Origin: Pontixanthobacter rizhaonensis | Lineage (GTDB): Bacteria; Pseudomonadota; Alphaproteobacteria; Sphingomonadales; Sphingomonadaceae | DNA: 64,000 nt | Direction: 5' to 3' | NCBI RefSeq assembly: GCF_012972675.1 | Contig: NZ_JABCRE010000004.1 | Span: 1-64,000 of the forward strand | In this document: piece after piece, positions 25,392 to 34,216 of the stretch | Numbering within the stretch: position 1 is the stretch's first letter | Layout of the letters: each line of letters begins with the position of its first letter | The notes under the pieces: generated by a model | Told to the model about the DNA's origin: nothing | What the model saw: only the letters and a program-made list of their open reading frames with translations | The model's database searches: none | Position numbers and translations under genes: made by a program

Positions 25392-26969
25392 TTGTCTGAC
25401 GGGGTGAATAATAATTCTGAACCAAAGGGCCGTTTCCGCGCTTTCGTCAGCTATAGTCATGCCGATAAGGCAGCTGCCCAGCGGTTTCATCGTAAGCTTG
25501 AGACATACCGGCTGCCTGCACATTTGCGCGAGACAGCCGCAGCGATAGAGCCCGATGGCCGAGTGGGTGCAATCTTCCGTGACCGAGAGGATCTACCCGC
25601 CGCGCAAGACCTGACCGAAAGCGTGAAAGAGGCGCTGTCCCAATCAGCCGCATTGGTGGTCCTATGCTCCCCCGATGCGCAGCAATCCCCTTGGGTAGCG
25701 CGAGAAATCGAGCTGTTCCGGGAATTACATCCGGACAGGCCGATCTTGGCGGCTTTACTGCGCGGCGAACCGGAACAGGCATTTCCAGAGCCGCTCCGCC
25801 AAGGGCGCGAACCGCTTGCCGCCGATTTGCGCAAGCAGGGGGACGGCGCCCGACTGGGCTTTCTAAAGGTGGTGGCGGGCATCGCGGGGGTGCCGCTTGA
25901 CGCACTGATCAATCGGGATGCGCAGCGCCGCGTCCGCCGTGTGACCGCGATCACAGTAACTGCTGTCGCGGCGATGGTAGTGATGGCCTTGATGACAACA
26001 TTCGCCCTCCAATCCCGCAATGAAGCGCAGGTCCAAAGGCAGGAAGCTGAGGGCGTGATTGAATTCATGATGACGGACTTGCGGACCGATTTGCGGGCGG
26101 TTGGCCGGCTGGATGTGATGAAGGCCGTGAACGCGCGTGCCGCGCAGTTTTACAATAGCCAAGGCGATCTCGGTGATCTGCCAACCGACAGCGCTCTGCG
26201 CTGGGCCCGTATTCTGCATGCAGAAGGGGAGGATCAACTGAGCGTCGATGACCGACAAGGCGCTCTGGATTCTTTTGGGAACGCACACACGGTTACACAG
26301 GAAGCGTTGGACGCAAAACCCGCCAATCCAGAGGCTCTCTACACCCATGCCCAAAGCGAATATTGGCTGGGCGCAGTCTATTTTGAAATGGGGCAAGTTC
26401 CCAAAGCGATGCCGCATTTTCACGCGTATCGGGACGTGGCATATCGGCTTCTAAAGGTCGCACCAGAAGCCGATCGGAGCAAGCGTGAGGTGGGCTTTGC
26501 CGAGGGCAATGTGTGCGCAATGGCCTTGCAAGAGCCCGTCCGTCCGCAAGTCGCGCTGACCGCTTGCCGTAAGGCCACGCGCCAGATCGAAAGTCTGCAC
26601 TCAGCGAATACGCCCAGCACTCAGCTCAAAAGCGAGCTGGCAAATAGATATGCGTGGGATGCAGATTCGTCTTATGCCGCGGGAGACAGCGAAAACGCCG
26701 TTTTGCTTCGGCAACGGCAGCTTGGTCTCATCCAAGAGGCTATCGCAATTGAACCGGATTCCGCAGAATTGAAGCAGAACCTGATGTTGGCCGAACTGAG
26801 CCTTGGTGAATTGTACCATAAATTGGAAGACCCCGGTGCCGCCAAGCAATTGGCTCTCCGCGCGCAAACAAGGGCAGCAAAGTTAAAAATCCTCGACCCT
26901 GACAACGCGAAATGGCGTGTCTGGAGTGACCGAATTCAGAGACTCATCGAAACCCTAGAAGGAGAATAG
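25392..26969 (+). CDS. TIR-domain membrane protein with C-terminal TPR region
   Basis: Start choice: TTG 25392 follows a GGGGGG tract by five bases; GTG 25332 would add 20 residues but has no ribosome site. From TTG the protein is 525 residues. A bacterial TIR domain fills about residues 13-150: FRAFVSYSHAD, IFRDREDLPA, then the WxxxE motif SPWVAREIELF with a candidate catalytic Glu. A transmembrane helix follows (about 183-205, TAITVTAVAAMVVMALMTTF), then a helical TPR-like sensor half (for example NPEALYTHAQSEYWLGAVYF). TIR domains of this kind can hydrolyse NAD+ or make cyclic nucleotide signals. The next gene starts two bases after the stop behind AAGGAGA, so a three-gene operon is likely. 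It is either a defence or a stress-signalling effector; unproven. Confidence 0.85.
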   Translation: MSDGVNNNSEPKGRFRAFVSYSHADKAAAQRFHRKLETYRLPAHLRETAAAIEPDGRVGAIFRDREDLPAAQDLTESVKEALSQSAALVVLCSPDAQQSPWVAREIELFRELHPDRPILAALLRGEPEQAFPEPLRQGREPLAADLRKQGDGARLGFLKVVAGIAGVPLDALINRDAQRRVRRVTAITVTAVAAMVVMALMTTFALQSRNEAQVQRQEAEGVIEFMMTDLRTDLRAVGRLDVMKAVNARAAQFYNSQGDLGDLPTDSALRWARILHAEGEDQLSVDDRQGALDSFGNAHTVTQEALDAKPANPEALYTHAQSEYWLGAVYFEMGQVPKAMPHFHAYRDVAYRLLKVAPEADRSKREVGFAEGNVCAMALQEPVRPQVALTACRKATRQIESLHSANTPSTQLKSELANRYAWDADSSYAAGDSENAVLLRQRQLGLIQEAIAIEPDSAELKQNLMLAELSLGELYHKLEDPGAAKQLALRAQTRAAKLKILDPDNAKWRVWSDRIQRLIETLEGE

Positions 26970-26970
26970 A

Positions 26971-27594
26971 ATGCCCCGTGGAGGATATGAACAGCACCGG
27001 ATTAATCACGATCGACCGACCCGTGAAACTCCGGAACACAGTGCGACTATCAAGTTAGATTTCGAAGCCGAAGCGTCACCGGGTAGAATTATTTTTACAT
27101 CAGGTCTTACCACTGGACCCGAAAAACCCGTCACTTTGCTCGCTAAGAATAATGGCAAAGTTGCGAGTATCAACGTCCGCAAAAACTGTGTCATCAATCT
27201 GGTTTTGGACCATATCGACTGTGATGGTAACGAGAAATGGTGGCGGTTTTCGAACCAGTATGATGCCATTACCACGAAAGAAGAATTACGAGATTTCTAT
27301 GGCAAATTAAAATATCTGCCTGACGAAGCTATTACTCACCCAGATAACGATGACATCATCCTTGGCTATCGAAAAGTGTCCTTCGTCATAAAGCACAATA
27401 GAGACGGTCGAATGGGATCATCACACGGATTCAGCATCAATATCGACCTCTTGCAGTCGGACCCTGATAGCAATCCAGATGATTGGGAGTGGCTACCCAT
27501 AACAATTGATCCAGAGATTAAAAACCCACCTGGCGGCGGCAATGACACGCTGTTTGATGGGGGCGCACCAGACAAACAGGTACCCTTTATTTGA
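26971..27594 (+). CDS. Unrecognised beta-rich protein in the TIR operon
   Basis: The 207-residue soluble protein has a strong ribosome site (AAGGAGAATAG) overlapping the end of the TIR gene. I recognise no family. It has no signal or membrane helix, alternates hydrophobic residues as in beta strands (TIKLDFEAEASPGRIIFTSG, VSFVIKHN, FSINIDLLQ) and is rich in Asp, Asn and Trp/Phe, with a Gly/Pro-rich tail (NPPGGGNDTLFDGG). Its stop overlaps a possible TTG start of the third gene. It has lower GC and a different codon feel from its flanks, suggesting a transferred cassette. Tight placement between a TIR effector and a nucleotide-fold protein suggests it works with them. Confidence 0.75.
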   Translation: MPRGGYEQHRINHDRPTRETPEHSATIKLDFEAEASPGRIIFTSGLTTGPEKPVTLLAKNNGKVASINVRKNCVINLVLDHIDCDGNEKWWRFSNQYDAITTKEELRDFYGKLKYLPDEAITHPDNDDIILGYRKVSFVIKHNRDGRMGSSHGFSINIDLLQSDPDSNPDDWEWLPITIDPEIKNPPGGGNDTLFDGGAPDKQVPFI

Positions 27595-27602
27595 TTCGCA
27601 CA

Positions 27603-28970
27603 ATGAACAACCCATACCCCCACATCATTCGCCTTGCGCGTTCGGGTTCGCCCGGACGTGCTTGGTCTATGATGGCGGAACACGGGCTGCTTGATTCCGA
27701 CACAGACCAGCGCGCGCTGACATTGCAGGCGCGGCTGGTGAAGGATCAGGCGAAACGGGCTAACGGTGCTGAGCGGGTCCGGCTATTCAGCGAGTCTGCG
27801 GCGCTCTATGCCAAAGCCGGGGCGCTGGATGATGGCAGCTATCCCCTGATTAATGCGGCCTCGCTCTCCTTGCTGGCGGGCAAGCCTGCACAATCCCAAA
27901 AACTCGCCCGCGATGTGCTCGCGGCGCTGGATGCTAACCCTGATGAAGCGGAAACACCCTATTGGCTTGGCGCCACCCGTGCGGAGGCGCTGTTGCTGCT
28001 CGGCGATGAACTGGGCGCGCGGCGGGCGTTGCGGCAAGCTGTCGACAGGCAACCGGCAGCGTATCAGGATCATGCGGCCACGCTGGGCCAGTTTGAGCTG
28101 CTCTGTCAGGAGCTGAATATTGACAGCGCATGGCTTGATCAAATTCGTCCGCCTAAGGTCATTCAATTTTGCGGCCTCATGCACACAGATGCGCATGATG
28201 CCGCGGCACAGGATGAAATCGCGTCTTTTCTTGAGCGTGAGAATATCGGTTTCGGTTACGGAGCGTTGGCTGCGGGCGCGGATATCTGGATTGCCGAAGC
28301 CTTGCTGGAACGCGGCGGGGAACTCCACGCCGTCTTACCGTGCGAACCCGCAGCTTTTCGCGAGCATTCGGTCACGGCAGTCGATTTTTCATGGGGCGAC
28401 AGGTTTGACCGACTGATGGATCAGGCAGATGGCTTCACCGCATTGAGCGACGCGGTCGTTCCAGGGGCTGCAGCTGTGCGGCGGGGAGATGAAACAGCCG
28501 TTGGTATGGCACTGCATCATGCCGCGTCCTTGCGGACGGAATTCAAGCGCTTGCGGGTTATGGGCAGCAGTGATGCGCAACCATTGTTAAGCGACGCCAC
28601 CACTGTGTTGAAAGCGCGCCGGATAGGTGATGGGCATGGGCCAACCCGATTGCCTGACCATCCCGCCGTGCCCGTTATGGCTACGGGGCAGGGTATCGCC
28701 CAGTTTGGCACAATGGCGGAAGCTTATCGCGCATCGCAAGATAGCCGCGAACCAGCAGTACTCGGTTACGCGATCATTCAAGACGCGGGACTGTCGTCGT
28801 TTGAGAAACAGCGCCTGACTGCCATGCTCGACTGCGCAGAAAAGGGACAAAGCCTTGCTACACAGGCCGCTGCGTTCGCTTTGAAAAGCGAAGATACTTC
28901 CGTGAATGTGGAAGTGGCGGGTGACATGCGGTGGAGCGGCGGCATCATGCCGTTATTCGCGATTAGCTGA
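27603..28970 (+). CDS. TPR protein with Rossmann/SLOG-like nucleotide-binding domain
   Basis: The 455-residue protein (ATG 27603; TTG 27591, overlapping the previous stop, is an alternative) has an N-terminal helical-repeat half (about 1-180; SESAALYAKAGALDDGSYPL, ANPDEAETPYWLGATRAEAL). From about 185 follows a Rossmann-like unit: VIQFCGLMHTD, GFGYGALAAGADIWIAEALL, GGELHAVLPCEPAAFREHSV. This glycine-rich alternation resembles SLOG/LOG-type nucleotide-sensing folds found with TPR sensors in predicted conflict systems. The C-terminal part (330-455) is not recognised; it could be a degenerate cyclase-like domain. Co-occurrence with a TIR protein recalls Thoeris, where a TIR makes a signal that a SLOG domain binds; that parallel is inference. 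Confidence 0.7.
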   Translation: MNNPYPHIIRLARSGSPGRAWSMMAEHGLLDSDTDQRALTLQARLVKDQAKRANGAERVRLFSESAALYAKAGALDDGSYPLINAASLSLLAGKPAQSQKLARDVLAALDANPDEAETPYWLGATRAEALLLLGDELGARRALRQAVDRQPAAYQDHAATLGQFELLCQELNIDSAWLDQIRPPKVIQFCGLMHTDAHDAAAQDEIASFLERENIGFGYGALAAGADIWIAEALLERGGELHAVLPCEPAAFREHSVTAVDFSWGDRFDRLMDQADGFTALSDAVVPGAAAVRRGDETAVGMALHHAASLRTEFKRLRVMGSSDAQPLLSDATTVLKARRIGDGHGPTRLPDHPAVPVMATGQGIAQFGTMAEAYRASQDSREPAVLGYAIIQDAGLSSFEKQRLTAMLDCAEKGQSLATQAAAFALKSEDTSVNVEVAGDMRWSGGIMPLFAIS

Positions 28971-28973
28971 GGG

Positions 28974-29657
28974 TTAGACCACCATATCTTCCAGCATGCG
29001 CCGGGATGTTATGGTCCAGTGTTTTTTCGATTTCGTCAGGCCGCCGACCTTGCACAGATCGCTGATCGCGCGTGATGCCGTTTCGCGGGCAGTCTGTGTT
29101 CTGACACCTAGCGCCGTCACGACCGGCGCCGGGGTGATCATCCCCGTGCTATCCGCCATATCCAGTAACGCCTGATAGACCCTGCCATATGCAGTTAGCG
29201 TGACGTGGGCCGCCATCTGGCCCAGAACATTGCTTAACTGCTGCGCAAACAGGCTGGCTAAGCCCAGCCCGACACCGGAATGGTCTTGAGCGAGCGTGCG
29301 CAACTGGGCGGTACCAATCACGATCATTTCCACTGCGTCTTGCGTTACCAACTCAACACTATGTTCGCAGATGTTGGGGAAGGCACCAACTACCTCGCCT
29401 GTCTCGACCGTCGCGATTTGGGTATATTGCCCATCTTCGCTGAGCGCGCGCATACCAATGGCGCCCGAAATCACGAAGCGGCAGTCGGCGGAGGGATCGC
29501 CCTGAAAGGCCAGCGTGGTTGCTGCCGGAGCGGTCACCATTGTCAGGGTTTCCCGCACGATGGACGCGGTTGATGTGTCGCATCCAAACAGCTCTTGTAG
29601 AACCGATATTTGTTCCGCCTGATCCACCAAAGCCCCTGCTCTATCAGAGTATTTCAT
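28974..29657 (-). CDS. Crp/Fnr-family transcriptional regulator
   Basis: The 227-residue protein has an N-terminal cyclic-nucleotide-binding-type beta barrel (TLAFQGDPSADCRFVISGAIGMRAL, ETGEVVGAFPNI) and a C-terminal winged helix (VVTALGVRTQTARETASRAISDL). It has no Fnr-type cysteine cluster, so it is not an oxygen sensor of the iron-sulfur kind. It converges on the TPR/Rossmann gene with three bases between and diverges from the TauD/TfdA dioxygenase gene across 91 bases, so it may control that gene. Confidence 0.88.
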   Translation of the reverse strand: MKYSDRAGALVDQAEQISVLQELFGCDTSTASIVRETLTMVTAPAATTLAFQGDPSADCRFVISGAIGMRALSEDGQYTQIATVETGEVVGAFPNICEHSVELVTQDAVEMIVIGTAQLRTLAQDHSGVGLGLASLFAQQLSNVLGQMAAHVTLTAYGRVYQALLDMADSTGMITPAPVVTALGVRTQTARETASRAISDLCKVGGLTKSKKHWTITSRRMLEDMVV

Positions 29658-29748
29658 GAGCCGATTGTCGCCGCACCGTCAACCGTGCAATTCCGCTGGC
29701 ACCGTCACACTATTGACGCGGGATGCTGGTTAGGCGCAAGCGTTTGGC

Positions 29749-30693
29749 ATGAGCAACGCGGTCAGCACTTCCAGCACGAGCCTTAGCCATCCTGCGACTT
29801 TCCTTCCGTCGGGCAGCCGTGATTTGGGCGCGTTCTTGTCCGCCAATCACGAATTAATTGCAGAAGCGCTGAACGCCAAAGGCGCGGTGCTGTTTCGCGA
29901 TTTTAATGTGCCCGATCCTGCATATTTTGACGCCGCAGTTGAATTGTATGGGGGAGAGAATTTCGCCTATGCGAAGTCTCTCTCAAACGCCGTGCGGGTG
30001 AATGTCACGCCGCGGGTGTTCACCGCGAATGAGGCGCCGCCAACGACCGAGATCTTTTTGCATCACGAAATGGCGCAAACACCGATCTATCCCTCGAAGC
30101 TGTTCTTCTTTTGCGAGATTGCTGCGGAGGAGGGCGGTGCGACACCTCTCTGCCGTTCGGACTTGTTGGTCGAACGTCTGGAAGCAGACACGCCAGACCT
30201 GATCGCGGCATTTCGTGAAAAGGGTGTTCGATATACCAATGTAATGCCCGCTGCTGACGATGCCGGATCGGGGCAAGGGCGCAGCTGGAAATCAACGCTC
30301 AGCGTCGGCAGCAAGGCTGATGCTGAAGCGCGGCTGGAAGATCTGGAGTATAGCTGGGATTGGCAGGCAGATGGTTCGCTGCGGGTGACGACACCCCGCC
30401 TTGATGCTGTGCGAGATGTTGGCGGAGGCCGGAGTGCATTTTTCAACCAACTGATCGCGGCCTATCGCGGTTGGTCAGATAGCCGAAACGAGGCCTCCCG
30501 TTCCATCACTTATGGCGATGGCAGCGCGATTGATCATGATAGCATGATGCAAGTGATCGCCGTCGCAGATGAGCTAACCTATGATCACGCATGGCAAGCC
30601 GGTGATGTGGTGCTGGTCGACAATTATCTCGTCATGCATGGCCGCCGCCCTTTCGCTGGTAAGCGGCGCGTTCTGGCTTCCTTGCTAAGCTAG
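29749..30693 (+). CDS. TauD/TfdA-family Fe(II)/2-oxoglutarate dioxygenase
   Basis: The 314-residue enzyme has the iron facial triad: H105 and E107 in FLHHEMAQ and the distal His297 in NYLVMHGRRPF, followed by the 2-oxoglutarate-binding Arg near 307 (GKRRVL). The body pattern (FFFCEIAAEEGGATPL) is closer to the SyrP/clavaminate-synthase-like branch than to taurine dioxygenase proper. Members hydroxylate small carboxylates or break C-S bonds of sulfonates. It converges with a three-base gap on the AKR-sulfoquinovosidase operon, so a role in oxidising sulfoquinovose or a product is possible but not shown. Confidence 0.87.
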   Translation: MSNAVSTSSTSLSHPATFLPSGSRDLGAFLSANHELIAEALNAKGAVLFRDFNVPDPAYFDAAVELYGGENFAYAKSLSNAVRVNVTPRVFTANEAPPTTEIFLHHEMAQTPIYPSKLFFFCEIAAEEGGATPLCRSDLLVERLEADTPDLIAAFREKGVRYTNVMPAADDAGSGQGRSWKSTLSVGSKADAEARLEDLEYSWDWQADGSLRVTTPRLDAVRDVGGGRSAFFNQLIAAYRGWSDSRNEASRSITYGDGSAIDHDSMMQVIAVADELTYDHAWQAGDVVLVDNYLVMHGRRPFAGKRRVLASLLS

Positions 30694-30696
30694 CGC

Positions 30697-31611
30697 TTAG
30701 GGCAGGTTTTCGCCCATCGCGGCTTGCAGTACATCGTACCAAGCCTTGCGGGTCCAAGTGACTTTGTAAATATCAGCGGCCTCTGCAATTCGGGCCGGCG
30801 TTTGGCTGCCGATAATGGGGATAGGCCGCGCTGGATGGGCTGCAATCCAGGAAAACGTCGCTGTTGCTCTGGAGACGCCGAAGCCTTCCGCCACGCGATC
30901 CAGCACGCTGGCGACAGCTTTTTCGCGATCGGTTTCAGGGGCGGCGATCCGTCCACCGCCGAGCGGAGACCACGCCATAACGGCCAGGGAATGCTGCATC
31001 GCTTGATCAAATTCACCGTTTTGCAATGGATTAAGATGAAGCGGTGAGAATTCCGGCTGTGTGCTGACCAGCGGAATGTTCATCGCATCACGCAAGGCAT
31101 CAATCTGAGCAGACGTGAAATTGGACACGCCAACGGCGCCCACTTTGCCAGAACTAACGGCCGTTTGTAGCGCCTCTGCCAGCTCTGTTGGATGGGTTAG
31201 TATGTCGGGCCGGTGTACTTGCCACAGATCAATATGATCCACGCCGAGCCTAGCCAGCGATGCATCAATGGCTGCCGCAATATACTCGCGTGACGAGTTG
31301 TAGGGCGTCCCCAGGACAATCCCACCTTTAGATGCCAGCACCATCCGGCCGCGTAGTTCCGGCGCGTCCGCAAATACTTTACCCAGCAAAGCCTCTGAAT
31401 GGCCAAATCCAGCAGGCATATCGCAGCCATAAATATCTGCTGTATCGAAGAAGGTGATACCGGCATCAAATGCAGCATCAATGCGCGCCCGGGCGGTTTG
31501 CAGATCAACATCACCGAACCGCCACATGCCCCATGCGACCGATGATACTTCGGGACCGCCTGCGTACAAAATCCGCGTTTTCGGCAGGGCGGGCAACAAT
31601 TGATCAGTCAT
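30697..31611 (-). CDS. Aldo/keto reductase beside the sulfoquinovosidase
   Basis: The 304-residue enzyme starts at MTDQLLPALP, overlapping the upstream GH31 gene by four bases; a longer frame within that gene was rejected. The catalytic tetrad of the AKR barrel is visible: D56 and Y61 in FFDTADIYG, K95 in LASKGG, H133 in WQVHRPD, with GSQTPARIAEA for NADP binding near the C-terminus. It reduces an aldehyde or ketone. In known sulfoquinovose pathways an AKR reduces 6-oxo-glucose formed after desulfonation, which would fit the genes on both sides; this substrate is inference. Confidence 0.88.
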   Translation of the reverse strand: MTDQLLPALPKTRILYAGGPEVSSVAWGMWRFGDVDLQTARARIDAAFDAGITFFDTADIYGCDMPAGFGHSEALLGKVFADAPELRGRMVLASKGGIVLGTPYNSSREYIAAAIDASLARLGVDHIDLWQVHRPDILTHPTELAEALQTAVSSGKVGAVGVSNFTSAQIDALRDAMNIPLVSTQPEFSPLHLNPLQNGEFDQAMQHSLAVMAWSPLGGGRIAAPETDREKAVASVLDRVAEGFGVSRATATFSWIAAHPARPIPIIGSQTPARIAEAADIYKVTWTRKAWYDVLQAAMGENLP

Positions 31612-33629
31612 GCGAAGTTTCCGGTATTTGAAAGGGATTTGAACAGCGCAGCAAAGGTGCTGCCCGCACGGTAGAAAACGGGCGGCGCACCAAGCGGCGC
31701 ATCGATGGTGAGCCAGTTCCCCCCTGCATAAGGCTGGCCTGACCATAGATGCAACCAGTCATCACCCTCAGGCAAATAAACGGGCCATTCCCGCGCATGT
31801 TCTTCGATTACGGGAACGACCAGTACATCCCGGCCAAACAAATAGTGAAATTGCAGGTCAAAGCAGTTTGGATCATGCTGATAATGCAGAAACACCGGCC
31901 TTTGCACAGGCAGGCCGCTCTGAGCGGCTTCTTCGAACAGGCTACGAATATAGGGGCTAAGCGCCGCGTGAACTTTGCTCATATAGGCAAAGTGGGAGAG
32001 AATTTCTTCGGCGCTATCGATCTGTAGATTGTCGTCCGGCCGGTTACCCTCATGCGTGCGCATTACTGGCGTGAACGCGGCGAGTTCGGCCCATCGCATG
32101 ATCAACTCGGCAGAGCGGGTCCGGCCATCAAGGCTGGTGTACCCGCCCACGTCACTGTGGTGGTATGCATTGCCGACCAGCCCGGCAGATAGCGCCGCTG
32201 TGATGGCTGTGCCGATCCCGTCATGCCGCGAAAAATCCACCGATTGATCGCCGGCCCATAGCAGCGGGCAATGCTGGCCAACACCGCTATGTCCGGCGCG
32301 CATGAAGAATGTCGCATCGCCGGTTTTGCCAGCTCGATGCACCGCCTCCGCATTGATCTTTGCCCACAATACGGGCCATCTATTATGCGCCAGAAGCGGA
32401 TCGGATCCATCCCATAATCGCGCATCCGCTGGCAGATACTCACCGAAATCTGCCATCCATCCGCTCATCCCGATATCCAGCATCTCTTGGGTCAACACGC
32501 GGTTGATAAACCAGTCGCAGGCTGCGGGATTGGTGAGGTCGATCATTCCGCAAGTGAACTCTCCGAAGTCCACCAAATATGGCTGATCATGATCGGGCCT
32601 GAGCACAAGGTACCCGGCATCCGCCGCGACCGAAAATAGCGGACCGTCAATCGCCAGATAGGGGTTCACATAACCTAAAAAGCGGATGTCCCGGCGGGTC
32701 AATTGAGCGATTGTACCAGAGAGGTTGGGATAGCGTTTTTCATCCGCTTGCCAGTCCCAAAATAAACGGCGTCCAAAGCTGGTTTCACGCACACCGACCC
32801 AGTCTTCGCACCACAGGCCGGATACGTGGACACCCGCTGCCATGATAGCATCCAGCCGCTCCAGGCTATTCATGCCGTCTTTCAGGCCAATGATCGCCCC
32901 GGATATCGCCCAATCAGGCAGCTGTGGCTGCTTGCCAAACCGGTGTGCCAATTGGCCGACAAGTTCGGGAAGATCAGGCGCGTTGAATAGCTCAATCTTG
33001 GCGGGCACCTCCCAGACCTCTACGATATGCCGATCTTGGGCCGTAAAATCGAATGCAGCATAGGCACTGCTGTCCAGATGAAGCGCGTAGTTTCTGGAAG
33101 AGAGAAACGTCGGTTGCGGATAATAGGTTGTCCAATAATCCCCCACATGGGCAGGTGTGGAGGCTGAGTTTTGCGGAGCAGCGAGCGGGTCGCGGCCAAC
33201 GCCGGGTTCTCCGGTCCAAAACGGGAATGTGCGGCCGCGCAGATTGAGATAGGACATCTGTTCCCCGCCGCCCCAGATATATTCATCGCGCTCTGCTTCG
33301 CAGCGCGTCCACACCCGGTTGATGGTTTCGCCGGCGCTGGTGAATTCGATATGGTTGCCATTGATACGCAGCGTTAGCATGGCATCTGATTGAGCATTCG
33401 GGGCAAGATGGATCAGATCGTCGCGTATGTCTGCGTGGTTTAAATCGGTGCGCCAGGTGGCCGTGTCAGACAGATCAAAGTGGCCTCTATCAGACCCGAT
33501 GTCGGGCGTGCCGTGCCCCACCGTGAATGCCGGGCGATCCAGCCGGTGGGCGATAATCAGCGTATCACCGATCAGAAGGTCAAAACCGTCTGCGCGGCTC
33601 ACACATCTGATCAAGCTGCAGGCCGCCAT
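31608..33629 (-). CDS. yihQ: GH31 sulfoquinovosidase (YihQ-like, KERWY type)
   Basis: The 673-residue GH31 enzyme has nucleophile D394 in WMADFGEYLPAD and acid/base D461 in LWAGDQSVDFS. It keeps every residue of the sulfonate-binding signature of sulfoquinovosidases: K250 (IIGLKDG), E275 (LWCEDW), R288 and W291 (FGRRLFWDW) and Y497 (DVGGYTS), at the spacing of E. coli YihQ (262, 288, 301, 304, 508). The combination is KERWY rather than the QQRWY of YihQ. It should release sulfoquinovose from plant or algal sulfolipid headgroups. There is no signal peptide, so it acts in the cytoplasm. It overlaps the GST gene upstream by 19 bases and the AKR gene by four. Confidence 0.9.
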   Translation of the reverse strand: MAACSLIRCVSRADGFDLLIGDTLIIAHRLDRPAFTVGHGTPDIGSDRGHFDLSDTATWRTDLNHADIRDDLIHLAPNAQSDAMLTLRINGNHIEFTSAGETINRVWTRCEAERDEYIWGGGEQMSYLNLRGRTFPFWTGEPGVGRDPLAAPQNSASTPAHVGDYWTTYYPQPTFLSSRNYALHLDSSAYAAFDFTAQDRHIVEVWEVPAKIELFNAPDLPELVGQLAHRFGKQPQLPDWAISGAIIGLKDGMNSLERLDAIMAAGVHVSGLWCEDWVGVRETSFGRRLFWDWQADEKRYPNLSGTIAQLTRRDIRFLGYVNPYLAIDGPLFSVAADAGYLVLRPDHDQPYLVDFGEFTCGMIDLTNPAACDWFINRVLTQEMLDIGMSGWMADFGEYLPADARLWDGSDPLLAHNRWPVLWAKINAEAVHRAGKTGDATFFMRAGHSGVGQHCPLLWAGDQSVDFSRHDGIGTAITAALSAGLVGNAYHHSDVGGYTSLDGRTRSAELIMRWAELAAFTPVMRTHEGNRPDDNLQIDSAEEILSHFAYMSKVHAALSPYIRSLFEEAAQSGLPVQRPVFLHYQHDPNCFDLQFHYLFGRDVLVVPVIEEHAREWPVYLPEGDDWLHLWSGQPYAGGNWLTIDAPLGAPPVFYRAGSTFAALFKSLSNTGNFA

Positions 33630-34216
33630 TGTTCACGTTTGACCATGATGGTCGTGAAAAGATCTGACGCGATTTGACGATCGAGCCATTCCCTCAATTT
33701 GGGCAGTGGCTGCGTATCAAGCCATTCTCTGTCTGTCGCGGCGAATTGCCGGATAAAAGGCATAATCGCGACGTCAGTCAGGGTTTGTGTATCGCCGCAC
33801 AGATATAAGCTGCGTTCCAAACGTGCTTCCAGCTGTAACAGGATGGTTAGGCACGCAGCACGATGCTCCGCTGCATCTGTGCCGTGCCGGGTTGAATATT
33901 TGTACCGGTCCAGATGATGTTTGAAGGGGCCATCATTGGCAGCAATAAGCGCCGCGTCATCACCGCTGAGCCAATTTTCGGGGTCCCCTTTGGAGAGGGC
34001 CCAGCGCATCACATCGATACTTTCATCAATGACGGAACCGTCCGATATAACCAGAACCGGAACCGTCCCTTTGGGCGATGCGGCCAGCATCTCTGCCGGT
34101 TTTTCGCGTAATTTCACTTCACGCATTTCGCAGGGTATTCCGCTTACGGCGAGCGCCATCCGCGCGCGCATGGCATAGGGGCAGCGGCGGAATGTGTAGA
34201 GGACCGGATCAGCCAC
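33611..34216 (-). CDS. Glutathione S-transferase-like protein
   Basis: The 201-residue protein has an N-terminal thioredoxin-like half with [11 protein letters not shown] (Cys in the active-site position, as in omega/beta-like GSTs), then SPKGTVPVL with the cis-Pro, [12 protein letters not shown], and an all-helical C-terminal half. It may conjugate glutathione or reduce mixed disulfides. Its gene overlaps trhO by eight bases and the sulfoquinovosidase gene by 19, so expression is linked, though a functional link is not obvious. Confidence 0.88.
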   Translation of the reverse strand: MADPVLYTFRRCPYAMRARMALAVSGIPCEMREVKLREKPAEMLAASPKGTVPVLVISDGSVIDESIDVMRWALSKGDPENWLSGDDAALIAANDGPFKHHLDRYKYSTRHGTDAAEHRAACLTILLQLEARLERSLYLCGDTQTLTDVAIMPFIRQFAATDREWLDTQPLPKLREWLDRQIASDLFTTIMVKREQWRPAA

